From: Streptomyces monashensis
GTDB lineage: Bacteria > Actinomycetota > Actinomycetes > Streptomycetales > Streptomycetaceae
Direction: 5' to 3'
Assembly: GCF_001866665.1 (NCBI RefSeq)
Contig: NZ_MLYO01000076.1
Coordinates: 100,913 to 164,912, forward strand
DNA: 64,000 nt
The notes beneath the pieces are model-generated. The model searched no databases, had not been told where the DNA came from, and saw nothing but the letters and a program-made list of their open reading frames with translations. Of this stretch, positions 33,943 to 42,516 are shown piece by piece. Position numbers and translations under genes: made by a program. Numbering within the stretch: position 1 is the first letter of the stretch; every line of letters starts with the position of its first letter.

Positions 33943-35845
33943 AGTCGTACAGCCGGTTCGTGTGGTCGCGCGATCCGTCGTACGCGGCCGCCGGGACGGG
34001 CGCGCAGTGATCGCTCGTCCAGCGCACCAGCCCGCCGACGAGCGTGTGCGCCCCGTGCCGGTGCGCGGCCCGGACGTCGGTCCGCTTCAGGACGACGTAG
34101 CGCAGCCGGCCGGAGTCGATCAGCCGGTGGAAGCGGGCGGAGGAGGGGTACGGGACCCGCCCGGTGAAGCCGCCCATGGGCATGACGTGCGCGTTCGCCG
34201 AGATGACGTACGGCGCGGCGGACCACCAGCCGGGGACGGCGGCCAGGTACTCGGCGCCGTGCCGGTGCGCGGTGAGATAGCCGAGCAGGTGCTGCTGGGC
34301 GGGGTCCAGTTGGGCGAGCGGGTTGCCCGAGCGGTGGCTGGTGGGCCCGACCCGGGCCAGCGAGCCGGGCTGGTTGTAGCGCAGCGACAGCGCCGACGCC
34401 GACCAGGCGGCGGGCACGAGCAGGGCCGCGGCCAGGCCCACGGCAAGACCGGCCCGGGCCACGCGCGGGCGGCGCCGGAGCACGGCCAGGGCCAGGGCGA
34501 CCACGGCGAGGACGGCGGCGGCCGGGCCCGACCAGGGCAGGAAACGCGGGTACCACAGGGTCAGCGCCACGCACCAGGCGGCGTTGACGGCGAGCGCCAC
34601 CGGCAGCACCCAGCCCTGCGGGCCGCCCCTGAGCCCGGCCCGCCAGGCCCGTACGACACCGGCGCCGGCGAACGCAGCGAGCGCGACCGCGACCACCCCC
34701 ATGTAGTAGGTGTGCCCGGTCACGCTGCCGAAGCTGAAGACGAAGAAGAACGTCGCCAGCCACACGCCCCACAGCACCTGCCCGGCGAGCACCCGGTCCG
34801 TGCGGGCCGGGCGCCGCCGCCACAGCGCCAGGGCGCCGCCGACGAGCCCGAGCGCGGCCAGCGGGTAGAGCCACCCGGTCTGGGTGGCGAGCCCGGGGCT
34901 GAACATCTTCCACACGCTGTCGCCCATGCCGGGGCCCGAACCGGCCGCCCGCAGGCTCTCGTTGGGCGCGACGCTGCCGGTGCCGGCCGCGTCGACGCCG
35001 ACCGTGTGGAAGCGGGTGAGGAAGTTGTAGCCGACGACCAGGCCGAACGCCGAGTTGTCGGTGGTGCCGTCGAGATACGGGCGGGCGGAGCCCGGGGTGA
35101 GGGTGGCCGCGACCATCCACGACACCGACACCGCGAACATGACCGCGGCGGCGAGCGCGAGGTCCCGCAGCCGGCGGCGCAGGCTCGGCGGGGCGGCGAC
35201 CAGGTAGGTGCCGGCGAGCGCGGGCAGCACCGCCCAGGCCTCCAGCATCTTGCACTGGAAGGCGACGCCCACCCAGAACCCGGCGAGCAGCAGCGGGCCC
35301 ACCCGGCCCCGCTCGGTCGCGCGCCAGGCCGCCTCGGCGGCGAGCAGGAGCAGCAGGACGAACGGGGCGTCCTCGGTGACGGACCGACCGAGGCCGATCG
35401 TCACCGGGGTGAGGGCCAGGAAGGCCGCCGCCAGCAGCCCGGCCGGCACGCCCGCCCAGCGCCTGACCAGCACATGGAGCAGGACCACCGAGGCGACGAT
35501 CTCCAGGGCCTGCGGCAGCACCAGCGCCCACGGGTGGAAGCCGAACACCAGCGCCGACAGTGCCTGCGGCCACAGGAAGCCGGGCAGTTTGTCGATGGTG
35601 AGGGTGTTGCCCGGGTCGAAGGAGCCGAACAGGAACGCGACCGGGTTGTCCGTCATGCTGCGCACCGCGGCGGCGTAGAAGCCGTGGAACGAACTGTGGT
35701 CGAGGCCCCACAGGCACAGCAGCGCGGCGAGTGCGGCTATGGCCACCAGTACCGGGCGTTCGTACCGCTGGGCGGGCGGGCGGGGCGCGGCCGCGGGCGG
35801 CGGCCCGCCGTCCCGGACGACCGACTCGGTGGAGGTGCTCAGCAT
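33917..35845 (-). CDS. GT-C membrane glycosyltransferase (ArnT/PMT-like, GT39 type)
   Basis: 642 residues from ATG 35845 (AAAGG 7 nt upstream). About eleven to twelve membrane segments. The first extracytoplasmic loop DHSSFHGFYAAAVRSMTDN and GNTLTIDKLPGFLWPQAL are typical of the PMT_2/ArnT-like class that uses polyprenyl-phosphate sugars on the outside face. A soluble C-terminal domain of ~150 residues carries AHVMPMGGFTGRVPYPSS and WTSDHC. It probably glycosylates proteins or a cell-envelope polymer. Monocistronic. Donor and acceptor unknown. Confidence 0.85.
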   Translation of the reverse strand: MLSTSTESVVRDGGPPPAAAPRPPAQRYERPVLVAIAALAALLCLWGLDHSSFHGFYAAAVRSMTDNPVAFLFGSFDPGNTLTIDKLPGFLWPQALSALVFGFHPWALVLPQALEIVASVVLLHVLVRRWAGVPAGLLAAAFLALTPVTIGLGRSVTEDAPFVLLLLLAAEAAWRATERGRVGPLLLAGFWVGVAFQCKMLEAWAVLPALAGTYLVAAPPSLRRRLRDLALAAAVMFAVSVSWMVAATLTPGSARPYLDGTTDNSAFGLVVGYNFLTRFHTVGVDAAGTGSVAPNESLRAAGSGPGMGDSVWKMFSPGLATQTGWLYPLAALGLVGGALALWRRRPARTDRVLAGQVLWGVWLATFFFVFSFGSVTGHTYYMGVVAVALAAFAGAGVVRAWRAGLRGGPQGWVLPVALAVNAAWCVALTLWYPRFLPWSGPAAAVLAVVALALAVLRRRPRVARAGLAVGLAAALLVPAAWSASALSLRYNQPGSLARVGPTSHRSGNPLAQLDPAQQHLLGYLTAHRHGAEYLAAVPGWWSAAPYVISANAHVMPMGGFTGRVPYPSSARFHRLIDSGRLRYVVLKRTDVRAAHRHGAHTLVGGLVRWTSDHCAPVPAAAYDGSRDHTNRLYDCGPAHRRG

Positions 35846-36015
35846 GAACGGCCTTTCAGGCTCCCGGAAAACGTGTGACACGGGCGCAGCGCGCATACCG
35901 GATCTTGCGGAGTATCCGCGTCCGGAGATGTACGGAGCCTGAACCGGAGCTGAATCCGGTGGAGGTCTCACCGCCCTCTCACCCCTACGGGAGATCCGGT
36001 AAGAGGCCGGTCAGT

Positions 36016-37896
36016 TCAACGCAAGAGCCGTCCCGTGTGCTGAGCCGCGAGCCGCACCGGCGCGTTGACGGCACCGTACCCCTGGTGGCCGGGATCGCGC
36101 TGGACGAGTTCGAAGAAGACCCGGCCGACCGTCTCGGTGTAGCAGTGCCGGAAGGCGCCGCCCGCGTCGCGGTCGTAGAGGATGCCGAGCTCGTGGTACG
36201 TCTCCAACTCACCCTCGGCGAAGGCGAATCGGGCGGCGAGGTCGTCGTAGTAGTTGTCCGGGACCGGCAGCAGCCGGCCGCCGGCCGCGCGCAGGGCGCG
36301 GGCGGCGGCCACCACGTCGTCGGTGGCCAGTGCGATGTGCGCGGCGTGCACCGTCCCGTCGGCGGGCGCCGCGCCGACGGTGAGCGCGATACGGACACCG
36401 CCGTCGGCGCTCGCGACGGCCCTGCTGCGGCGCAGCCCGTAGGGGTCGGCGAGGTCGATGCTCTCGCGGGCGTCCAGCCCGAGGACGCTGCGGTGGAAGA
36501 GCGTCGCCGCGTCGTAGCGGTGCCAGGGCTGGGTGAGGGCGAGGTGGTCGATGCGGGTGGCGCCGGCGGGCCCGGGGGCGTCCGGCAGTGCGGCGAAGTC
36601 GCCTCGCCAGCGCGGGAGCCGGGACGGGTCGGAGGTCTCGTCGGCGAGGAAGAACAGCTCCGTGCCGTCGGGTGCGGCGACCGCGTCCAGCGGGGCGTCC
36701 TCGGGGGCGCGGCGGCAGGGCAGGACGGGGGCGTGCAGGGCCTCGGCGCGGCGGGCGGCGCCGGCGGGGTCGGGAGACGCGAGCCCGATCGCGGCGAGCC
36801 GGGTGCCGTCACGGCGGTCGGCGCCGGTGTTGACGAGGATGCGGGCCGCACCGTGCTCCCACAGGTCGACGGGTTTGCCGCGGTGCCGGGCGGTGCGGGC
36901 GAAGCCGAGGGCGGCCAGCAGGGCGGTGACCGGTTCGGCGTCCGCGGTGAGGAGTTCGGCGAAGGCGATCCCCGTGGGGACGACCCGCGGCGGCAGCTCG
37001 GCGGCGCCGACGGCCTCCTGGAGCAGCAGCAGGGACCGGTGGGCGTCCACGGCGGTGGCACCGGCATCGGCCTGCCGGTGGACGTCGTTGAACACCTCCA
37101 GCGACAACGGCCCCCGGTAGCCGGCGTCGAGGACGTGCCGCAGCAGTCCCGCGACGTCGAGGCCGCCCTGGCCGGGGAAGCAGCGGTGATGGCGGCTCCA
37201 CTGGAGGACGTCCATGGCCGGCAGCGGCGCGTCGGCGAGCTGGAGGAAGAAGATCCTGTCGCCGGGTATGTCCGCGATGCCGCGGGGGTCCGAACCGCGG
37301 GAGAGGATGTGGAAGCTGTCCAGGCAGGTGCCGAGCGCGGGGTGTCCGGCCGCCTCGACGATGCGCCACGCGTGGTCGTACGTGTTCACATGCCGCCCCC
37401 AGGCCAGTGCCTCGTACGCCACCCGGATCCCGAACTCCTGGGCGAGGTCGGCGAGTCGGGCCAGCTGTGCGGTGGCGAGTGCGTCGTCGTCCACGGCGAG
37501 CGGGCTGACGCTGGAGCACACGAGCACGGTGTCGGCACCGAGCCGCCGCATCAGCTCGAACTTGTGCCGGGCACGCTTCAGGTTTCCGGCGTGGACCTTC
37601 TCCGGAACGGCCTCGATGTCCCGCATCGGCTGGTACAGGTCGATCCGCAGCCCGAGATCGGCGCACCGGGCGCGGATCTCCTCGGGCGGGAGCGGGCTGG
37701 CGAGCAGGTCGTTCTCGAAGATCTCCACCCCGTCGAACCCGGCCCGCGCGGCGGCGGTGAGCTTCTCGGTGAGGGAGCCGCTGAGGGAGACGGTGGCGAT
37801 GGAGGTGCGCAGCGCCCCGTACGGGGCGCGGGCCGTGCCGGCGTGCGGCTCCGCCGCGTGGGCACGGTCAACCGCGACGAAGCCGTCCCCGGTCAT
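36016..37896 (-). CDS. fused 3-dehydroshikimate dehydratase / HPPD-like protein (QsuB-type)
   Basis: 626 residues with two domains. Residues ~30-295 form an AP-endonuclease-2-like TIM barrel that turns 3-dehydroshikimate into protocatechuate; metal-site segments YEALAWGRHVNTYDHAW, LGTCLDSFHILS and LSLEVFNDVHR are visible. Residues ~320-620 resemble 4-hydroxyphenylpyruvate dioxygenase, with IDHLALTQPW, HAAHIALATDDV and GRVFFELVQRD giving a 2-His-1-Glu iron or metal set. This matches QsuB of corynebacteria. The start overlaps the dehydrogenase stop (ATGA). It belongs to a quinate/shikimate catabolic operon with the dehydrogenase, and the transporter and TetR regulator are encoded beside it. Confidence 0.88.
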   Translation of the reverse strand: MTGDGFVAVDRAHAAEPHAGTARAPYGALRTSIATVSLSGSLTEKLTAAARAGFDGVEIFENDLLASPLPPEEIRARCADLGLRIDLYQPMRDIEAVPEKVHAGNLKRARHKFELMRRLGADTVLVCSSVSPLAVDDDALATAQLARLADLAQEFGIRVAYEALAWGRHVNTYDHAWRIVEAAGHPALGTCLDSFHILSRGSDPRGIADIPGDRIFFLQLADAPLPAMDVLQWSRHHRCFPGQGGLDVAGLLRHVLDAGYRGPLSLEVFNDVHRQADAGATAVDAHRSLLLLQEAVGAAELPPRVVPTGIAFAELLTADAEPVTALLAALGFARTARHRGKPVDLWEHGAARILVNTGADRRDGTRLAAIGLASPDPAGAARRAEALHAPVLPCRRAPEDAPLDAVAAPDGTELFFLADETSDPSRLPRWRGDFAALPDAPGPAGATRIDHLALTQPWHRYDAATLFHRSVLGLDARESIDLADPYGLRRSRAVASADGGVRIALTVGAAPADGTVHAAHIALATDDVVAAARALRAAGGRLLPVPDNYYDDLAARFAFAEGELETYHELGILYDRDAGGAFRHCYTETVGRVFFELVQRDPGHQGYGAVNAPVRLAAQHTGRLLR

Positions 37897-38789
37897 CCGG
37901 CCAGACTCCCCGAACGCTCAGCCCCCGCCAGCTCCGCGAGGTCGCCCAGCATGCGCCCGCTGTCCGGCTCCACCCCCGTGAACAGCCGAAACGCGTCCGC
38001 GGCCTGGAACACGGCCATCCCGCCCCCGGGCAGCACGGCACAGCCGCGCTCCCGCGCGACCCGCACCAACTCGGTCTCCAGCGGCCGGTACACCACCTCG
38101 GCCACCCACGATCCGGCCCGCAACAGCTCGGCGGGCAGCGGCAGTCCGGGATGGGCGGCCATACCCGTAGGGGTCGCGTGGACGAGTCCCCCCGCACCGT
38201 CGGCCTCCGCCAGCAGCACGGGCAGCTGATCGGCGGCCGCCGCCTGCGCCCGGCCGGGGCCGAAGTGCCGTACGAGCGACTCGGCGAGCCCGGCCGCGCG
38301 GCCGGGCAGCGCGTCGACGACCGTCACCCGCCCCGCGCCCAGGGTCAGCACGGCGTGCGCCACCGCCGCGCCCGCGCCCCCCGCGCCGAGCTGGACGACC
38401 CGCTCCAGAGGGGCGTCCGGCAGGCCGCGCGCGAAGGACGCGGCGAAGCCGGTGACGTCGGTGTTGTGACCGACGGCCCGGCCGTCGGCGCCGAAGACGA
38501 CGGTGTTGACCGCGCCGAGCGCCTCGGCGCGCGGGTCGAGCGCGTCCAGGTGACCGAGGACGAGCTGCTTGCAGGGGTGGGTGATGTTGAGCCCGTCGAA
38601 GCCGAGGTCGCGGGCGGCCCGGACCAGGTCGCCGACGGCCTCCGGGGCGACACCGAGGACGTCGATGTCGAGAAGCCGGTAGAGGAGGCGCAGGCCCTGC
38701 CGGTCCGCCTCCCGCTGGTGCAGGGCGGGGCTGAGCGAGGGGCCTATGCCGGCCCCGACCAGCCCGACGAGATACGAGTCCTTGGCCAC
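37893..38789 (-). CDS. shikimate/quinate dehydrogenase (AroE/YdiB family)
   Basis: 298 residues from GTG 38789 with GGGAGG 6 nt upstream. N-terminal substrate domain GAGIGPSLSPALHQREAD and GLNITHPCKQLVLGHLD (catalytic Lys), then the Rossmann domain VQLGAGGAGAAVAHAVL and NTDVTGF. The position ahead of a 3-dehydroshikimate dehydratase gene argues for catabolic use of quinate/shikimate rather than aromatic biosynthesis; QsuD of corynebacteria is the analogue. Expression is probably controlled by the TetR protein encoded divergently, through the inverted repeat at 38810-38833. Confidence 0.9.
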   Translation of the reverse strand: MAKDSYLVGLVGAGIGPSLSPALHQREADRQGLRLLYRLLDIDVLGVAPEAVGDLVRAARDLGFDGLNITHPCKQLVLGHLDALDPRAEALGAVNTVVFGADGRAVGHNTDVTGFAASFARGLPDAPLERVVQLGAGGAGAAVAHAVLTLGAGRVTVVDALPGRAAGLAESLVRHFGPGRAQAAAADQLPVLLAEADGAGGLVHATPTGMAAHPGLPLPAELLRAGSWVAEVVYRPLETELVRVARERGCAVLPGGGMAVFQAADAFRLFTGVEPDSGRMLGDLAELAGAERSGSLAG

Positions 38790-38809
38790 GCGGACCTCCC
38801 GAGGCGACG

Positions 38810-38833
38810 CTAATGTACGAACCAGTACGTTAG
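38810..38833. promoter_or_regulatory. 24-bp operator CTAA-N16-TTAG, dehydrogenase/TetR promoter
   Basis: CTAATGTAC at 38810-38818 and GTACGTTAG at 38825-38833 form a 9-bp inverted repeat with one mismatch and a 6-nt spacer. It is in the divergent promoter between the dehydrogenase gene and the TetR gene. A second CTAA-N16-TTAG element lies before the transporter gene at 39749-39772, suggesting one regulator for both. Confidence 0.65.
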
Positions 38834-38952
38834 CTATATCAGCGGCGGGAGTCCCGGGGAAGCCCCCGGCGGCGTCCGGGGCCCTGCTTCTACAATCACC
38901 GGCACCACCGACGAGTGCTCCGCCCCGGTGTCCCCGGCCCCGAAGGAACCCG

Positions 38953-39618
38953 ATGACCAGCGTCGAAGAACCCCTGCACCCCGGCGGGAAGCTGCGCGAC
39001 GCCGCCCGCACCCGGGCCGAGATCCTCGACGTGGCCACGCAGGAGTTCGCGCGGGCCGGCTACGACGGCGCCCGCGTCGACGAGATAGCGGCCCGCACCC
39101 GCACCACCAAGCGGATGATCTACTACTACTTCGGCGGCAAGCAGCAGCTGTTCACGGCCGTGCTGGAGCGGGCGTACGGCGTGATCCGGGAGGCCGAGCA
39201 GCGCCTGGACGTCGAGCACCTGGACCCGGTCGCGGCGATCCGGCGCCTCGCCGAGCTGACCCTCGACCACCACGAGCAGCACCCGGACTTCATCCGCCTG
39301 GTCAGCATCGAGAACATCCACGGCGCCGAGCACATCGCGGCCTCCGAGAAGCTCGCACGGATCGGGTCCCCGGCGCTGGACGTGATCCGCCGGATCCTCA
39401 CCGCCGGACAGGAGTCCGGGCTGTTCACGGCCGACGTGGACGCGGTCGACCTGCACGCGGTGATCAGCTCGTTCTGCTTCTTCCGGGTCGCCAACAGGCA
39501 CACGTTCGGCGCCCTGTTCGGCCGCGACCTGGCGGACCCGGGCCGGCGCGAGCACTACCGCACCATGCTCGGCGACATGGTGATCGCGTACCTGACGGCG
39601 GAGCGGGCGGACGACTGA
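38953..39618 (+). CDS. TetR-family regulator of shikimate/quinate module
   Basis: 221 residues. N-terminal TetR helix-turn-helix (ILDVATQEFARAGYDGARVDEIAARTRTTKRMIYYYF split over residues ~25-60) and a TetR_C ligand domain with HPDFIRLVSIENIHGAEHIA. It is divergent from the dehydrogenase-dehydratase genes and 5' of the transporter gene. The shared CTAA-N16-TTAG elements flank it on both sides. The inducer is probably shikimate, quinate or protocatechuate; that is inference from context. Confidence 0.92.
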   Translation: MTSVEEPLHPGGKLRDAARTRAEILDVATQEFARAGYDGARVDEIAARTRTTKRMIYYYFGGKQQLFTAVLERAYGVIREAEQRLDVEHLDPVAAIRRLAELTLDHHEQHPDFIRLVSIENIHGAEHIAASEKLARIGSPALDVIRRILTAGQESGLFTADVDAVDLHAVISSFCFFRVANRHTFGALFGRDLADPGRREHYRTMLGDMVIAYLTAERADD

Positions 39619-39705
39619 CTGCCCGCACACGCCCGCGTGGCCTCCGCGCGACGTCGGCACGACGTCCGCGGCGACGTCCGCGCGCAAAGGCTCGTGCACG
39701 GTCTC

Positions 39706-39734
39706 TTGACACACGGGAAACAGCGGCGCAACAT
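39706..39734 (+). promoter_or_regulatory. sigma70-like promoter for transporter gene
   Basis: TTGACA at 39706-39711 and CAACAT at 39729-39734 are separated by 17 bp, close to the vegetative (HrdB-type) consensus spacing. The operator at 39749-39772 lies just downstream, where binding would block transcription. Confidence 0.5.
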
Positions 39735-39748
39735 CCCATCCACCACGA

Positions 39749-39772
39749 CTAACTATCCAGTGGGTTAATTAG
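39749..39772. promoter_or_regulatory. 24-bp operator CTAA-N16-TTAG before MHS transporter
   Basis: CTAACTATCC at 39749-39758 and GGTTAATTAG at 39763-39772 form an inverted repeat with 8 of 10 positions paired and a 4-nt centre. Same length and ends as the element at 38810-38833. It is placed about 15 bp after the -10 of the transporter promoter. Confidence 0.6.
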
Positions 39773-39857
39773 CCGCCGTGATCCGGCCCTCGCCCGCTCC
39801 CCTCGCCGCCCGACTCCCCTCTTCCACAGGGTGACGTTCCCCCGAAGGAGCACCGCC

Positions 39858-41219
39858 GTGTCCGAGTCCGTCCCCGCGCCCGCCCCCAACGCCCCTGCCG
39901 GCCAGCCCTGGAAGGCGGCGACGGCCGCCTGGATCGGCAGCGCGCTGGAGTACTACGACTTCTTCGCCTACGGCAGCGCCGCCGCCCTGGTCTTCCCGAA
40001 GGTGTTCTTCGACGCCTCCGATCCGGCCACCGCCACCCTGCTCTCGCTCGCCACCTTCGGCGTCGCCTACGCCGCCCGGCCGCTCGGCGCGCTGGTCCTC
40101 GGACACGTCGGCGACCGGCTCGGCCGCAAGAAGATCATGGTGTTCACACTGGTTCTGATGGGTCTGTCGACGTTCCTGATCGGCTGTCTGCCCACCCGCG
40201 CCCAGGCCGGCTCCCTCGCCCCCGTGCTGCTCGTGCTCTGCCGTGTCCTGCAGGGCATATCGGCGGCCGGCGAGCAGGCCGGCGCCAGCTCCATGAGCCT
40301 GGAACACGCGCCGGAGCACCGGCGCGGGTTCTTCACCAGCTTCACGCTCAGCGGCACCCAGGGCGGCCAGCTCATCGCCACGCTCGTCTTCATCGCGGTG
40401 GCGCAGCTCCCCGAGAACCAGCTGCTCTCCTGGGGCTGGCGGGTGCCGTTCTGGCTGAGCGTGGCGGTCGCCGTCGCCGGCTACGTCATCCGGCGCCGGC
40501 TGCGTGAGACGCCCGCCTTCACCCGGCAGGCCGCCACCGAGGGCGTGGCGAAGCTGCCGCTGGCGGTGCTGCTGCGCGAACACGGGACGGACGTGCTGCG
40601 CGTGATCGCGGGCTCGCTGATCGCCTCCGTCAGCACGATCTTCACGGTGTGGGCGCTGGCCTACGCCACCAGCGACGCGGTCGGCATGTCCCGTACCTCG
40701 ATGCTGTGGGTGGGCGCCCTCGCCAACCTGGTCGCCCTCGGCGCGATCCCGCTGTGGGCGACCCTGTCGGACCGGATCGGGCGCAGGCCGGTGTTCCTGA
40801 TCGGCGCGGTCGGCAGCGCGGTGTCCATGGCCGGGTATCTGTGGGCGGTCTCCACCGGCTCCTACCCGCTGACCCTGGCCCTCGGCATCGTCTCCTTCGG
40901 CGTGCTCTACAGCGCGGCGAACGGCGTGTGGCCCGCCTTCTACGGCGAGATGTTCGCGACCCGGGTCCGGCTGTCCGGCGTGGCGATCGGCACCCAGACC
41001 GGCTTCGCGGTGGCCGGGTTCGCGGTCACCTTCGCGGCCGAGATCGCCGGTCCGGGCGGCGCCGACTGGGGGGCGGTGGCCCTGTTCACGGCCGCGCTGT
41101 GCGTCCCTCCGGTCGTCGCCGCGCTCAGCGCCCGCGAGACGCACGCCGTCCCGGCGGAACTGCTCGGCGAGCGGAGGAGCGGGCGGCGGACGGCGCAGGC
41201 GGAGCGGATCACGGCCTGA
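39858..41219 (+). CDS. MHS-family MFS transporter, shikimate permease-like
   Basis: 453 residues from GTG 39858 (AAGGAG 8 nt upstream). Twelve membrane segments. The metabolite:H+ symporter signature IGSALEYYDFFAYGSAAALVFP is at residue ~25, the loop 2-3 motif GHVGDRLGRKKIMV near 85 and DRIGRRPVFLIGA near 315. ShiA and quinate/shikimate-type carriers share this form. The linkage to dehydrogenase, dehydratase and TetR genes supports uptake of shikimate or quinate. The C-terminal tail is short and basic. Confidence 0.88.
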   Translation: MSESVPAPAPNAPAGQPWKAATAAWIGSALEYYDFFAYGSAAALVFPKVFFDASDPATATLLSLATFGVAYAARPLGALVLGHVGDRLGRKKIMVFTLVLMGLSTFLIGCLPTRAQAGSLAPVLLVLCRVLQGISAAGEQAGASSMSLEHAPEHRRGFFTSFTLSGTQGGQLIATLVFIAVAQLPENQLLSWGWRVPFWLSVAVAVAGYVIRRRLRETPAFTRQAATEGVAKLPLAVLLREHGTDVLRVIAGSLIASVSTIFTVWALAYATSDAVGMSRTSMLWVGALANLVALGAIPLWATLSDRIGRRPVFLIGAVGSAVSMAGYLWAVSTGSYPLTLALGIVSFGVLYSAANGVWPAFYGEMFATRVRLSGVAIGTQTGFAVAGFAVTFAAEIAGPGGADWGAVALFTAALCVPPVVAALSARETHAVPAELLGERRSGRRTAQAERITA

Positions 41220-41255
41220 TCGGGAGCCGCCCGCGCGGCACACCCCGGATGCGCA

Positions 41256-41597
41256 CTAGGGGCGCGGGTGGTGGGGCTCGTACAGGGCGATCTCGCCGCC
41301 GCCCGGCAGGCGGACCGCGGTCACCCGGCCCCAGCGGGCCTCCTCCACCGGGCGGCTGAACTCCGCTCCCCGCTCGGCGAGTTGGCGCCGGGTCTCGTCC
41401 AGGTCGTCGCACGTCAGCATCAGCTCGTGCGAGGGGGTGCCGTCGGTGGGGTGGCAGGCCACCTCGGTGGGCGGCGCCTTGAAGATGAGCCATCCGCTGC
41501 CCGCGTCGACGTAGTTCCAGCAGAGGGTCCCGCGCAGAAAGGCCCGGTCGGCCTCCGGGTCCCGGCTGTAGAGCACCACATGTGCACCGTTGATCAC
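41256..41597 (-). CDS. VOC/glyoxalase-fold protein
   Basis: 113 residues from GTG 41597 (VINGAHVVLYSRDPEADRAFLR). A single vicinal-oxygen-chelate module of two beta-alpha-beta-beta-beta repeats; HELMLTCDDLDETRRQLAERGAEF marks the second. Such small proteins serve as dioxygenases, glyoxalases or resistance binders. Convergent with the transporter gene. Function not deduced. Confidence 0.8.
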   Translation of the reverse strand: MINGAHVVLYSRDPEADRAFLRGTLCWNYVDAGSGWLIFKAPPTEVACHPTDGTPSHELMLTCDDLDETRRQLAERGAEFSRPVEEARWGRVTAVRLPGGGEIALYEPHHPRP

Positions 41598-41777
41598 GCG
41601 GGGGAGGCTAGTGCGGCGGGCAGGCCCGGACAAGCACCGCGCCCGGCGGCCGCCGGGCATGTCCGGCCCCCGGCGGGAATCACCCGCCGGGGCGGGTGGC
41701 CGCGCGACCGTCCCGCGCGCACGCTGGGATCCGTAGGGAACGCCGACCGGGCACGGTCCCGGAACGGAGGAGGAGCC

Positions 41778-41948
41778 ATGAGCGGCCCACCACACCCCAT
41801 GACGTTCCTTCCGCTCAGGCCCACCGTGGTCAGGGCGCCGGGGCCACCGCGGCGTCGAGCAGCGGGCCCAGTTCCCGTACGGCCCAGGTCAGCGGCCGTA
41901 CGTCCTGGTCGGCGCGGGCCAGCAGGATCGCACCCTCCAGGGTGCTGA
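41778..41948 (+). CDS. doubtful 56-residue ORF with strong ribosome site
   Basis: ATG 41778 follows a near-ideal GGAGGAGG with 4-nt spacing. The protein (MSGPPHPMTFLPLRPTVV...) is Pro/Arg-rich without a recognisable domain, and its second half lies opposite the 3' end of the TetR gene. It may be the surviving 5' end of a deleted gene or a small protein. Otherwise the 41598-41829 gap shows nothing. Confidence 0.25.
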   Translation: MSGPPHPMTFLPLRPTVVRAPGPPRRRAAGPVPVRPRSAAVRPGRRGPAGSHPPGC

Positions 41949-42426
41949 TCATCAGCGTGGCCAGGGACGCGGCGCGGGCCGCGGGGACGCCCATGCCGGC
42001 CAGGGCCTCGGCGAGCGGGGTCCGCCAGGCCGTGAAGGCGGCGGCCGCGGCCTCGCGGGCCGAGCCGCCGGCGGCGGCGCACTCGGCGGCGGCCGCGGCG
42101 ACCGGGCAGCCCGCGGCGAAGCCCTCTGCCGCGTACTCGTCGGTCCACTGCGCGACCATCGCCGCGAACAGGGCGCTCGGGCTCGGCTCGTCCAGGCTCG
42201 CGACGAAGCGGCCGATCCGCCCGCCCGCGTACCGTCCGGCCCAGCCGACCGCCTCATTGACCAGCTGTTCCTTGCCGCCCGGGAAGTAGTGCTGCAGGGA
42301 CCCGCGCGGCGCGCCGGCATGGACGGCGACCTCACGCATTCCGGTCGCGGTCACGCCGTGTCGCCGGATGAGCTCGACCGCGCTGACGACCATCCGCTCC
42401 CGCGGCCCCGGCCGCTCCTCGCCCAT
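41830..42426 (-). CDS. TetR-family regulator (YxaF/LmrA-like C-domain)
   Basis: 198 residues. N-terminal helix-turn-helix with GVTATGMREVAVHAGAPRGS and LQHYFPGGKEQLV, then an Ala-rich ligand domain with GCPVAAAAAECAAAG, the pattern of LmrA/YxaF-type repressors. A perfect 16-bp palindrome lies 32 nt upstream and is its likely operator. Target genes other than itself are unclear; the PPOX gene upstream points the same way. Confidence 0.9.
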   Translation of the reverse strand: MGEERPGPRERMVVSAVELIRRHGVTATGMREVAVHAGAPRGSLQHYFPGGKEQLVNEAVGWAGRYAGGRIGRFVASLDEPSPSALFAAMVAQWTDEYAAEGFAAGCPVAAAAAECAAAGGSAREAAAAAFTAWRTPLAEALAGMGVPAARAASLATLMISTLEGAILLARADQDVRPLTWAVRELGPLLDAAVAPAP

Positions 42427-42457
42427 CGCCGACCTCCGTTCCGTGCCGGCCCCAGCC

Positions 42458-42473
42458 TATGACCACGGTCATA
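42458..42473. promoter_or_regulatory. 16-bp palindromic TetR operator
   Basis: TATGACC-AC-GGTCATA is a perfect inverted repeat just upstream of the TetR gene start (42426), in an otherwise featureless 90-bp gap. Probable autorepression site. Confidence 0.7.
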
Positions 42474-42516
42474 ACTGCCGCCACCAGGACGGCGGACCGG
42501 CGACCGTCACCCCCGC

